Assembly (NCBI GenBank): GCA_965240325.2
Contig: OZ251225.1
Span: forward strand, 558,001 to 622,000
Origin: Rebecca billardiae RCC1528
Lineage: Eukaryota > Haptophyta
Direction: 5' to 3'
Length of the DNA: 64,000 nucleotides
This document shows positions 51,806 to 62,800 of the stretch, in pieces; positions within the stretch are counted from its first letter, which is position 1; the number at the start of each line of letters is the position of its first letter. A program made the position numbers and the translations under genes. The notes beneath the pieces were generated by a model. The model had not been told where the DNA came from, searched no databases, and saw only the letters and a program-made list of their open reading frames with translations.

Positions 51806-52503
51806 ACGAAACATGGCAGCGCCTCGGGACGCATGGCCGGCGCTGGGGGGCGACACGCGTGGTGCTCGTTTGGCGTGGCGCGGTGTCGGACCGGTCGCGC
51901 GCTTGGAAGATGGACGCACCTTCACGTTGTTCGGGCACTCCCGCATCAGGTCTATGCACGCGCGTCTCTCTCGCCGCCCGCGCGGGGCTCGCTTTCACCC
52001 GCCGCCCTTGCACCCGCCTCACAATCGAGCCGCTGTAACTCGTTATGGGCGGGAATGGGCGGGCTCAGACGCATTCTGCGCGGTGGTCTAGTGGTATGTG
52101 AGAAGGTTGGATGCGGCCGTTTTCTTGTCGTGGCTTGTCGTCGCTCACACGCGTCCACTTGGCTACCAGTGCGCACTGCCTGTGACTGCCTGTGCGCACG
52201 CGCTCTGACATCTCGGCTGGGGAGGGATCGGCATGCCGGTGTCACGACGAGCCCGGGCACACGGAACTAATCGTCTACTCCCAAGCCGCGCGCACCTGGC
52301 TGGAAGTGGCTGGCGAGTAAGTTGGAACTGAATGCAATCATGATGGCACTCTACGCTCTGCTCAGCCTTGTCAGTGCGAGCACGACGGGAACGCCGTACG
52401 CGAGGCGAGGCGGCGCAATGAAGCGCGCCCCGATGGCGGAGAGCTCACCAACATGATCGAAGAGCCCGCCCGCACCCTCAGGCGTGGCCACGGGGCGCGC
52501 GTC

Positions 52504-52605
52504 CGGGACCGCCTCAGGCCCCTGAGATTCGCCCCGGCCGCTCTGCGAGCATGGGTTCCCCATGCGCAGAGCGGTAAGGGTGTGTATCGGCCAGGGACCC
52601 GCTCG
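52504..52605 (-). repeat. Hairpin unit, right copy of inverted pair
   Basis: Approximate reverse complement of 51713-51805, sharing GCCCCGGCCGCTCTGCGAGC and GTGTGTATCGGCCAG. Its stem is less perfect. It ends about 105 bp before the WDR76-like start codon and so lies in that gene's leader or promoter. Confidence 0.7.
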
Positions 52606-52710
52606 ATCACGCCCGCCGGACGCCGGCCGGGGCGGCACGGTGACGCTTCGTCGACACGGCGACTGTCTCTCGAAGCTTGCCGCGAGGATCCACCGGTGGC
52701 AACAACACCG

Positions 52711-55584
52711 ATGCCTCGCACGCGCGCGTCCTCGCCCAAGGCGGGCTTCACGAGCCCAGACGCGCACGCTGCGGAGGCTGCGCCCACCACGCCCGACGAC
52801 CTGCTCGTCGTCGAGCGCGCCGCAGAGCCCGGCCTGACGTGCGCCACGTCTGGTGAGCCGATCGCTCCGGGCGAGCTGTGCGTGCGCGTGCGCGCGAGCC
52901 CGGCGCGCGTGACGCACCACAAGGTGGGCGCGTTCGCGCGGCGCTCGCTGCGGGTCGAGCGCATCACGTCGCCTTCGTCCGCGTGCCGACTCTCCGGCGC
53001 GAAGCTCGCGAAGGGCGACCCGTGCTTCTCGCTCGCGCTCGGCGGCGCGCGCAAGGGGTCGCATGCGCTCGTGTCTGCAGACGCAGGCGCAGGGCTCGTG
53101 CGGCTGGTGCTGTGCGCCGCGGATGCCAGGCCGTCTGAGCTCGCCGGTATGAGTGCACTCGTGCCCGCTGAGCGCAAGCGCATCCTCGCCGCCGCGAGTC
53201 CGGCGGCCGGGACGCGTGCCGAGCTGGCGAGCGCGCTCGACGCGGCGCTCACGGATTGTGACGCACCGCAGGGCGAGGGCGGCGCGCGTCGCACGCGCTC
53301 GCGCGCCGGCGAGAGCGCGGGCCCGGTCGAGCCGAGCCCCGAGCCGACCTCGACCACGGTCGTCGACCTCACCGCCGCCGAGGCCACCCCACGCGCCTCC
53401 GCCGCAGCCGCGCGCAAGCGCGCGCGCTCACCGGCCGCCGCGCTCGACAGCGCGGCCGACAAGACTCGAGCGACCCGCCGTGCGCCAGCCGAGCGCGGCG
53501 CGGCGCGGCCGACGAGGGCGGCGGGCTCCGCCGAGGAGGCGGAGCCGCGGGCCGAGCACACCGCCACGCCTGGCGCGAATCACGCCGCCGAGGCGGAGCA
53601 GCCTGCCGACGGGCTGAGCGCGTACGAGCGCGAGCGGCTGGCGAACATCGCGCGCAACCGCGAGATGCTCGCACGGATGGGCCTGCTCGACGCCGCCGCC
53701 GAGCTCAAGGCGGGCGCGCGCCCCGCCGCCGCGTCGGCAGAGGCGGCGGCGGCGCGTGCGCGCGGCATTGCCACCGCGCGCAAGCCCAAGGCGCAGCCGC
53801 CAGCCGAGCCGGGGCGGCGCTCGATGCGGCAGCAGGGGCGGAAGCCGGACGGGCAGTTCGCGGCGGGCGTGCTGAGCGAGGGCGCGGACGGCTCGCTCGT
53901 CGTGCTCGTCGACGGCGAGGCCGTGCGCTACAGCGCGGGCGCCGCCGCCGCCGCGGACACGGCCGCATCCGCCGCCGCGGACGCGGAGCGCGCCGCGCGC
54001 CGCCGCCGCGACCTGCCCTTCGAGTCTCGCAACGGCGGGCCGCGCTCCGACGCGCACTTCTTGCGCACGCTTGGCTCGGCGGGCGCGCTCGGCGCGCGAG
54101 AGCCGGCGCAGCCCGTCTCCGCGCTCGGCGCCGCCCGCCTCTCCCCCGCGTGCGTGGCCAAGCTCACGCCGCGCGACATCGTCCACCTCGCCTTCCAGCC
54201 CCGTGCAGACGCGCTCCTCGTGGCCGCGGCCGACAAGACGGGCGCGGTGGCGTTCTGGGATGTGGCCCGCGCCGAGGCGGCGGCGGCGGCGGAGGAGGGG
54301 GAGGAGGAGGGGGAGGAGGGCGGCGGCGCCGCCCCCGCCGCGGCGGCGGCGCCCGCGTGCGCGGAGTCCGAGGACGAGGGCGCGGAGGACGGCGTGCTGC
54401 TGCTGCAGCCGCACGCGCAGTACGTGTCCGGGCTGCGCTGGGGCGGGCACGCGCACACGCGGCTGTACAGCTGCTCGTACGAGGGGACAGTGCGCTGCCT
54501 CGACGTGGCGCACTGCGCGGGGAGCCCGGCCGCGCTCGAGCTGCTGCACCGCACGGAGGAGCACGAGCTCTCCGCCCTCGAGCTGGACGCGGCCGGGCGC
54601 ACCTGCTTCGTCGCAGACAACCATGGTGCGGGGCGGAGGCGGCGGCGGGGCGGGGCGGAGGCAAGGTGGGGCGGGGCGGGGCGGGGCGGGGGCGGAGGAG
54701 CAAGCCCGTGCGCGGCGCTGCAGCCGCGCGGCGCTGCGACGGCCCGCCGCACGCCCTAACCGCCACACGCGCCCCCGCCCTCGCGCGCGCAGGCGCCGTG
54801 ATCGTGCTCGACGTGCGCGCGGGGCCGCGCGCGCAGCAGCACGCGACGGTGCCCGGCGCCGCCGCGGACGCGCCGCAGCGCTCGGACGCGCGCGCTGCGC
54901 TCGCGCTGCACGAGCGCAAGGTGAACATGCTCAGCCTCGAGCCGGGCGCGGAGCGCGCGCTGGCGTCGTGCTCGACGGACTCGACGGTGTGCGTCTGGGA
55001 CGTGCGCGCGCTCGGCCGCGGCTGCAAGCCCGCGCACACGCTGGGGCACAGCAAGTCGTGCCAGGCGGCCGCGTTCGCGCCGGACGGCTCCGGGCGGCTG
55101 CTCACGACGTGCTATGACAACGCGCTGCGCGTGTGGAGCGCGGAGGCGGCCGCGCTCGGCGACGGGAGCGCGCACTCCTCCGCCAAGGCAAAGCCGCCGC
55201 CCCCGCCTAGGCCCACCGCGCTGACCATCCGACACAACACGAACACCGGCCGATGGATCGTGCCCTTCCGAGCCATCTGGGTGCGGGCCGGCCCCGCGCG
55301 CGTGCGAGCGCGCGCGCGCCGCACGCGCGCGCTGACGCGCGCGCGCCGTCGCGCCACGCGCGCGACCCACCCGCTGCTGGACCCGCCAGGCGCCCGCGTC
55401 AGACGGGATCATCGTTGGCGCGATGACGCGACAGATGCACCTCCTCTCGGCCGCCACGGGCAAGCTCGAGGCGGCGCTCGAGTCGGAGTACATGACGGCG
55501 ATTCCCGCGCGCAACGCGGCGCACCCCACGCTGCGCGCGCTCGCGGGCGGCACGGCCAGCGGCCGAGTGCACATCTATAAGTGA
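52711..55584 (+). CDS. WDR76/CMR1-like WD40 protein
   Basis: Three exons, join(52711..54625, 54793..55280, 55390..55584), 865 aa. A disordered, basic N-terminal half (KRARSP, RTRSRAGES) leads to YERERLANIARNREMLARMG, the helix that precedes the propeller in WDR76/Cmr1. Then come SDAHFLRTLGSAG, DKTGAVAFWDV, YVSGLRWGG, SCSYEGTVRCLD, DNH-GAVIVLDVR, KVNMLSLEPG, CSTDSTVCVWDVR, TTCYDNALRVWS, HNTNTGRWIVPFRAIW and finally IIVGAMTRQMHLL, HPTLRALAGGTASGRVHIY. The ending is diagnostic of WDR76/CMR1, a nuclear protein of DNA-damage and protein quality-control sites. Introns 54626-54792 (167 bp, with a G-rich quadruplex-prone start) and 55281-55389 (109 bp) are confirmed by restored motifs. ATG 52711 is preferred over the in-frame 52453, which lies in the hairpin repeat. 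Confidence 0.9.
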
Positions 55585-56206
55585 CATGCCGGCCGGCCGG
55601 AGGGCTGGCGATGCCACACCGGCAGGGCCTGATCGCCGCGGGGCGGTCGGCATTCCGCCACCCCGACGACGATCCAAGCGGCCGACGCTTCGAGCGTGGA
55701 CGCCATTGCTCAAGAGTCCAAGGCCCAAGCGCCATGCTGATGAGTCAGATGAGACGATGATTTAGTTACTATGATAGTACTTTTAATAAAAGTAATGATG
55801 ATGAGTACTTTCCAATCTACTCTACTTAATCGTGTAAAGTGGATCCGCGGCACAGATGTCCCGTTAGTTACGAAAATGCCCACAATTCGGTCTTTCCCTA
55901 TGAAAAGTCAGCGGATCGAAGGCTTTTACTCCGAAAGTCAGCGGATCGAGGGGTTTTACTCCGAAAGTCAGCGGATCGACCGCTTTTACCCCGCGTACCC
56001 GCGGTTGGGACAGTCCTTGCACATATTCGCCGCGGCAGAAATACTGAATCGACGTGTGGGTGCTGTACGCGTTGTCCTTTCCTGCTCGAGTTGCCGCTAT
56101 TTAGGCCCCGCGCGGCCATGAGTATTGTCATCCAATCAATCAGGGTCCGTCGATCGATTACTTACATCGACGCGACTCAGTGAGTGAATGCACAGGCAGT
56201 AAGGTC
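55585..56206. other. Intergenic region
   Basis: About 620 bp of lower GC holding a three-copy 30-bp tandem repeat (55903-55992). No gene. Confidence 0.45.
55903..55992 (+). repeat. 30-bp tandem repeat, three copies
   Basis: Units at 55903, 55933 and 55963 share AAAGTCAGCGGATCGA and TTTTAC. The period is a multiple of three; the plus frame reads KSQRIEGFYSE-type units, but no gene context supports translation. Confidence 0.85.
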
Positions 56207-56776
56207 TGGCGTTTGCCACTGGCGACTGCACACGGCAACAGGGGCGTTTGCGCCCTGTTGTCGTGTGCACACTGGGGCGCAAAAGGGGTCACCCTCAGGG
56301 GGTTTCGCACTGCTGTTGCCGTGTGCACCGGCCCGCTGTGGCCGTGCACACGGCAACAGGGCGCAAACGGCCCTGTTGCCGTGTGCAGGCGTGCATGGCT
56401 TGCGATGGCAGCCAGCCGTCAGCAGGGCGCCACGCCCACTGTTCGTTGGTAGGCTGGCCCGATGGCGTCGCGGAGCTCACGCGTACGGGGGAGGAGGGCA
56501 TCGACGAGGAGACGACCAAGGGCGAGAAGCAGCAGGGGGCACGCAGCACGGGGCTCGGAGCATGCCGCGAGCACGCGTGCCTCCACACCGTCGCACATCA
56601 ACCTTGCTCGTAGCTGTGCGCTGTGCTGCCACTCATCTCACCATCGCCCATGCTACGGGCGCGGCCGGGTGGTGGGCATATACCTGTCGGCGCAGCACTG
56701 GCACCGGTGGTCGCCAGACACTCCTCGACTTGCTCTGCGCGTCACAGCAAGGAGACGGCAGCGGCACAGCTGTGTG
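56207..56776 (+). repeat. Long terminal inverted repeat, left
   Basis: Starts TGGCGTTTGCCACTGGCGAC. Contains a cluster of the word TGCACACGGCAACAG in both orientations between 56228 and 56385. The right partner is 62235-62800. Confidence 0.85.
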
Positions 56777-57039
56777 AGCTCGCAGATGAAGTGCTCCTCT
56801 GCTTTGCGAGGCTGAGAGGCTGAGCACGCGTGGCGAGCGCTGGCATTCCCCCGCATTCATGAGACCAACAGGTGCATAGCCGTGCCCAGGAGCGCAGGAC
56901 CAACCGCCGGGTGCTGCTTCAAACACCTGCGCCCCACTCTGCCGGCAGAATGAGGGGCGCTCTACTCTATGCTGCACGCGGCAGCAGCAGCTGGGCCGCT
57001 GGGATGGTCCTGCACGGATGACGGCGGTCGCCGCGGCTG

Positions 57040-58610
57040 ACAGCTTGGTGTCACTGGTTCGAAGGGCCTGGACGACGGACGCGCCGAGCGTGGTGACGCT
57101 GCTCGATGCGCCCACGGCACTGCCAAGCGCGCTGGAGCCGCTGCCTCGAGCACTACTGTGCCCGCGCCCAGCTTGGGCAGCAGCAGCTGCGCTCAACTCC
57201 ACGCCGCGTGCCGTGGCAGCAGCAGGGATGGTGCCACGGCGGCCGGCGGCGGTCGACGGAGCTGTCGGCTCGGCGGTGCACGCCCGAGGGGCCTGGGCGC
57301 TGGGCGCACCGAACGCGGTGCCGCTGCTCGCCTCGCCCATGGCGCTGGAGCCGCTGCCATCCGACGCTGCTGCGCCCGCGCCCAGCTTGGGCAGCAGCGG
57401 CTGCGCTCGACTCCGCGCCGCGTGCGGCGGCAGCAGCAGGGATGGTGCTACGGTGGGCGACGACGGTCGCTAGAGCTGAAAGCTCGGCGGTGCGCGCCCG
57501 AGGGGCGTAGGCGCTGGACGCACCGAACGCGGTGCCGCTGCTCGCCTCGCCCATGGCGCTCGAGCCGCTGCCATCCGACGCTGCTGCGCACGCGCCAAGC
57601 TTGGGCAGCAGCGGCTGCGCTCGACTCCGCGCAGAGTGCGGCGGCAGCAGCAGGGATGGTGCTACAGTGGGCGACGACGGTCGCTGGAGCTGAAAGCTCG
57701 GCGGTGCGCGCCCGAGGGGCCTGGGTGGTGGGCGCACCGAACGCGGTGCCGCTGCTCGCCTCGCCCATGGCGCTCGAGCCGCTGCCATCCGACGCTGCTG
57801 CGCACGCGCCAAGCTTGGGCAGCAGCGGCTGCGCTCGACTCCGCGCAGAGTGCGGCGGCAGCAGCAGGGATGGTGCTACGGTGGGCGACGACGGTCGCTA
57901 GAGCTGAAAGCTCGGCGGTGCGCGCCTGAGGGGCCTGGGCGCTGGGCGCACCGAACGCGGTGCCGCTGCTCGCCTCGCCCATGGCGCTGGAGCCGCTGCC
58001 ATCCGACGCTGCTGCGCCCGCGCCAAGCTTGGGCAGCAGCGGCTGCGCTCGACTCCGCGCAGAGTGCGGCGGCAGCAGCAGGGATGGTGCCACGGCGGGC
58101 GGCGGCGGTCGACGGAGCTGTCAGCTCGGTGGTGCACGTCCGAGGGGCGTAGGCGCTGGACGCACCGAACGCGGTGCCGCTGCTCGCCTCGCCCATGGCG
58201 CTGGAGCCGCTGCCATCCGACGCTGCTGCGCCCGCGCCAAGCTTGGGCAGCAGCGGCTGCGCTCGACTCCGCGCCGCGTGGGGCGGCAGCAGCAGGGATG
58301 GTGCTACGGTGGGCGACGACGGTCGCTAGAGCTGAAAGCTCGGCGGTGTGCGCCTGAGGGGCCTGGGCGGTGGGTGCATTGAGCGCGCTGACGCCTCTCG
58401 CCTCGCCCGGCGCGCTCGAGCCGCTGCCATCCGATGCTGCCGCGCCCGCGCCCTGTCGCGCCGAGTGCGGCTGCAGCATCAGGGATGGCGCCACGGCGGG
58501 CGGGCGGCGGTGCATGCAGCTAGCAGCTCGGTGCTGCACGCGCGAGGGGCCTGGGCGGCAGACGCGCGCAATGCAGTGACGCTGATGCACGCGTCAGGCG
58601 CGCTGGCCAG
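57040..58610 (+). repeat. 214-bp satellite array, left arm
   Basis: The landmark CACCGAACGCGGTGCCGC recurs at 57307, 57521, 57735, 57949 and 58163, exactly 214 bp apart, with diverged copies at both ends. Units carry CAGCAGCAGGGATGGTGC and CTCGGCGGTGCGCGCC. The 214-bp period is not a multiple of three, so each reading frame cycles through all three phases; the long Ala/Arg/Gly-rich frames on both strands are most simply by-products of GC-rich, stop-poor DNA. Confidence 0.92.
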
Positions 58611-59439
58611 CCCCCGGAGCTGTTGCTACGACACTTCTTCTGTCCTGCTGCGAGCCGAGCCGCCAGCAGGTTCCGGGGCGGCGGGCAATGCCGGTCAGCT
58701 CATATTCATAAGGCCGGCGGCGCAGACCAGTCGTAGCCCGGCAGGTAGGCGATGCAGAAGTTATCAGCAGCATATCATGCATCGTCATCACTACATCAGC
58801 ATCCGCCTATAGACGAGTACTACGTAGTATAGAACTGCTCTTTATCCGACTAGCCGTTCAGAGCGCGCGCAGTATATACTCCGACTATATACCGGTCGAT
58901 GCATTATAGCCAGCCCCGGGGCGGCGGCTGTCCGACACTCTGCCGTCATGTGCGTATATAAGTGACTCTTACTCCACCTAGCGGTCTATCCGGATCGGTA
59001 CCCTGGCGGCGGTGTTGTCGTCTGTCCGCCGTCACAGCCTGACTCGCGCGCGTAGCTAGTCACTTATCAGTGATGTGATGGTCTCGTCGTCTGCGTCCGG
59101 ACCGTGTCGACGACAAGTCGTGCTGGGCCTGGCGGCTCACAGTGTAATAAGTTAGTAGTAGCTAACTCATATCAATGCAAGAGCATCAGTAGTGAGCAGC
59201 AGCAGTAGCAGCTCGACTGCTGGCGTCATCACCGTGCTACACTCCGGCGCGACACGGTCACGGTCAGCTGGTCAGCATCAGTCCGTATACTTACGCCGGG
59301 ACCGTAGTACTGTAGTTGAGTACGTAGTATACGTAGTTTTAACGACGCGACCGGTCGGCGCGCGTGCCAAGCAGCACTCAGCACCGCCCGACCACCGCCG
59401 CCGGCCTGGCCGTGGCACCTCCCTGCTGCTACCACCGCA
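58611..59439. other. Unique spacer of the inverted structure
   Basis: About 830 bp between the two satellite arms, markedly lower in GC, with TATA-rich stretches (58855-58905). No frame resembles a transposase or any known protein. Confidence 0.45.
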
Positions 59440-61980
59440 TGCGGCGCGAAGCCTCCGGAGCGCAGCTGCTGCCAGGCCTGCCAGCTGCAGCCGTGCAGCG
59501 GCGCCGGGGCGCGGGCGCAGCGGGCATCGGATGGCAGAGGCTCGAGCGCGCTACGGAACGAGGCGAGCGGCTACACCGCGCTCGGTGCGTCCAGCGCCCA
59601 CGCCTCTCGGGTGGGCACTGCCAAGCTTTCAGCTGCTGCGGCCGCCCGCCGTGGCACCATCCCTGCTGCTGCTGCCGCACGCGGCGCGGAGTCGAGCGCT
59701 GCTGCTGCTGCCCTGGCCGGGCGCGGGCGCAGCAGCACCGGATGGCAGCGGCTCCAGCGCTATGGGCGAGGCGAGCAGCGGCACCGCGCTCGGTGCGTCC
59801 AGCGCCCACGCCCCTCGGGCGTGCACCGCCGAGCTGCCGGCTGCAGCAACCGCAGCCGCCCGCCGTGCCACCATCCCTGCTGCTGCTGCCGCACGCGGTG
59901 CGGAGTCGAGCGCAGCCGCTGCTGCCCAAGCTGGGCGCGGGCGCAGCAGCGTCGGATGGCAGCGGCTCCAGCGCCATGGGCGAGGCGAGCAGCGGCACCG
60001 CGCTCGGTGCGCCCAGCGCCCAGGCCCCTCGGGCGTGCGCTGCCGAGCTTCCAGCTGCGTCGACCGCCGCCGCCCGCCGTGGCACCATCCCTGCTGCTGC
60101 CGTCGCACGCGGCGCGGAGTCAGGCGCGGCTGCTGCTGCCCAAGCTGGGCGCGGGTGCAGCAGCATCGGATGGCAGCGGCTCCAGCGCGCTGCGGGAGGC
60201 GAGCGGCGATGGCGCGCTCAGCGCGTCCGCAGCACAAGCCCCTCGGGCGTGCGCCGCCGAGCTTCCAGCTGCGTCGACCGCCGCCGCCCGCCGTGGCACC
60301 ATCCCTGCTGCTGCCGCCGCACGCGGCGCGGAGTCAGGCGCGGCTGCTGCTGCCCAAGCTGGGCGCGGGTGCAGCAGCATCGGATGGCAGCGGCTCGAGC
60401 GCGCTGCGGGAGGCCAGCGGGGACACCGCGCTCGGTGCGTCCAACGACCAGGCCCCTCGGGCGCACACCGCCGAGCTTTCAGCTCCGTCGACCGCCGCCG
60501 CCCGCCGTGGCACCATCCCTGCTGCTGCCGCCGCACTCTGCGCGGAGTCGAGCGCAGCTGCTGCTGCCCAAGCTGGGCGCAAGCGCAGCAGCGTCGGATG
60601 GCAGGGCTCCAGCGCGCTGCGGGAGGCGAGCGGCGATGGCGCGCTCAGCGCGTCTGCAGCCCAGGCCCCTCGGGCGTGCGCCGCCGAGCTGCCGGCTGCA
60701 GCAACCGCCGCCGCCCACAGTGGCACCATCCCTGCTGCTGCTGCCGCACGCGGCGCGGAGTCGAGCGCCGCTGCTGCTGCTGCCCCAGCTGGGCGTGGGC
60801 GCACCAGCACCGGATGGCAGCGGCTCGAGCGCCATGGGCGAGGCGAGCAGTGGCACCGCGCTCGGTGCGTCCAGCGCCCACGCCCCTCGGGCGCACACCG
60901 CCGAGCTTTCAGCTCCAGCGACCCACGCCGCCCGCCGTGGCACCATCCCTGCTGCTGCCCCCGCACTCGGCGCGGAGTCGAGCGCAGCCGCTGCTGCCCA
61001 AGCTTGGCGCGGGCGCAGCAGCGTCGGATGGCAGAGGCTCGAGCGCCATGGGCGAGGCGAGCAGCGGCACCGCGTTCGGTGCGCCCAGCGCCCAGGCCCC
61101 TCGGGCGCACACAGCCGAGCTTTCAGCTCCAGCGACCGCCGCCGCCCACCGTGGCACCATCCCTGCTGCTGCTGCCGCACGCGGCGCGGAGTCTAGCGCA
61201 GCCGCTGCTGCCCAAGCTTGGCGCGGGCGCAGCAGCGTCGGATCGCAGCGGCTCGAGCGCCATGGGCGAGGCGAGCAGCGGCACCGCGTTCGGTGCGCCC
61301 ACCACCCAGGCCCCTCGGGCGCACACCGCCGAGCTTTCAGCTCTAGCGACCGTCGTCGCCCACCGTAGCACCATCCCTGCTGCTGCCGCCGCACGCGGCG
61401 CGGAGTCGAGCGCAGCCGCTGCTGCCCAAGCTGGGCGCGGGCGCAGCAGCGTCGGATGGCAGCGGCTCCAGCGCGCTGCGGGAGGCGAGCAGTGACACCG
61501 CGCTCGGTGCATCCAATGCCCGGGCCCCTCGGGCGCGCACCGCCGAGCTGACAGCTGCGCCGACCCACGCCGCCCGCCATGGCACCATCCCTGCTGCTGC
61601 AGCCAATGCGGCGCGGAGTCAAGTGCAGCTGCAGCTGGGCCCCAGCTGGGCGCGGGCACAGCAGCACCAGATGGCAGCGGCTCCAGCGCGCTGGGCAGTG
61701 CCGTGGTCGTGTGGAGCAATGTCACCGCGCTCGGCGCGTCCATCGACGAGGCCCCTCGAGCGAGCGACACCGAGCTGTCATCTGCGGCGAAAGCCGTCAT
61801 CCGCCGCGGGACCATTCCAGCAGCTGCTGCCGCATGCAGCGCAGACTCGAGCGTGGCTGCCGCTGGTGTTGGCGGCCCGGATGGGCGCGGGTGCAGCATC
61901 ATCAGGTGCCCGCGACCCCATCGCGGCGGGCGCGATGGGCCAGGTCGCTGCGTTTGGCGCGCCATTGCCCAGGCCGTTCA
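59440..61980 (-). repeat. 214-bp satellite array, right arm (inverted)
   Basis: About eleven or twelve units in the opposite orientation to the left array. The landmark CTCGGTGCG or its variants occurs at 59581, 59789, 60003, 60218, 60431, 60643, 60861, 61075, 61289, 61503 and 61730, so spacing is mostly 212-218 bp. Open frames of 585-767 codons exist in all three plus frames across it, which argues against any one being a real gene. Confidence 0.9.
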
Positions 61981-62234
61981 AGCGAGCACCACCGAGCTGT
62001 TAGTTGGAGCAACTGCTGCCGCCCGTCATGATACTGTACGTACTGCTGCTGCAGCATCAACAGCGCCGCTGTTACCAGCAGCGCTGCGCTCGTGTATCCG
62101 AAGCAGCACCGCATTGATGGTCCTGCGGTCTGAGTAGGGGAGTATGCCAGTAGCTCGCATGTACCTGGAGTGCAGTCCATGCCTGTACTGCCTCGCCGAG
62201 TACTACTAGAGTAGTAGGACCTCATGTGCTCACG

Positions 62235-62800
62235 CAGCTGAGCCGCTGCCGTCTCCTTGCTGTGACGCGCAGAGCAAGTCGAGGAGTGTCTGGCGACCAC
62301 CGGTGCCAGTGCTGCGCCGACAGGTATATGCCCACCACCCGGCCGCGCCCGTAGCATGGGCGATGGTAAGATGAGTGGCAGCACAGCGCACAGCTACGAG
62401 CAAGGTTGATGTGCGACGGTGTGGAGGCACGCGTGCTCGCGGCATGCTCCGAGCCCCGTGCTGCGTGCCCCCTGCTGCTTCTCGCCCTTGGTCATCTCCT
62501 CGTCGATGCCCTCCTCCCCCGTACGCGTGAGCTCCGCGACGCCATCGGGCCAGCCTACCAACGAACAGTGGGCGTGGCGCCCTGCTGACGGCTGGCTGCC
62601 ATCGCAAGCCATGCACGCCTGCACACGGCAACAGGGCCGTTTGCGCCCTGTTGCCGTGTGCACGGCCACAGCGGGCCGGTGCACACGGCAACAGCAGTGC
62701 GAAACCCCCTGAGGGTGACCCCTTTTGCGCCCCAGTGTGCACACGACAACAGGGCGCAAACGCCCCTGTTGCCGTGTGCAGTCGCCAGTGGCAAACGCCA
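62235..62800 (-). repeat. Long terminal inverted repeat, right
   Basis: Reverse complement of 56207-56776, including the TGCACACGGCAACAG cluster. Similarity stops abruptly at the CGCCA ending 62800. Confidence 0.85.

Larger units (their letters stand above)
50534..52710. other. Gene-poor intergenic region with inverted hairpin pair
   Basis: About 2.2 kb. It includes an AT-rich part (50940-51380), the second copy of a dispersed repeat (51345-51428) and two inverted hairpin units (51713-51805 and 52504-52605). No gene was supported; frames across 51.5-52.3 kb are unrecognised. An A-box-like TGGTCTAGTGGTA at 52084 has no matching tRNA body. Confidence 0.5.
56207..62800. repeat. 6.6-kb inverted-repeat (palindromic) structure with satellite arms
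   Basis: The outer arms 56207-56776 and 62235-62800 are near-identical reverse complements (about 570 bp; only a few mismatches seen, for example GACGACC against GATGACC). Inside them lie satellite arrays in opposite orientations (57040-58610 and 59440-61980), separated by about 800 bp of unique, lower-GC DNA. The layout is that of a foldback-type transposon with complex long terminal repeats, or of a large inverted duplication. No transposase was found in the spacer and no convincing target duplication flanks the ends. Confidence 0.8.

Noticed and set aside
52082-52160. tRNA-like A box (TGGTCTAGTGGTA)
   Set aside because: No anticodon arm, no B box (GGTTCGA) at the right distance and no acceptor stem; at most a fragment.
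56184-56777. 197-codon frame conserved in both arms of the inverted structure
   Set aside because: Conservation follows from near-identity of the arms; composition is repeat-like and no domain is seen.
59192-61495. 767-codon open frame as a large protein gene
   Set aside because: It lies in the 214-bp satellite, where all three plus frames are open; period and composition explain it.
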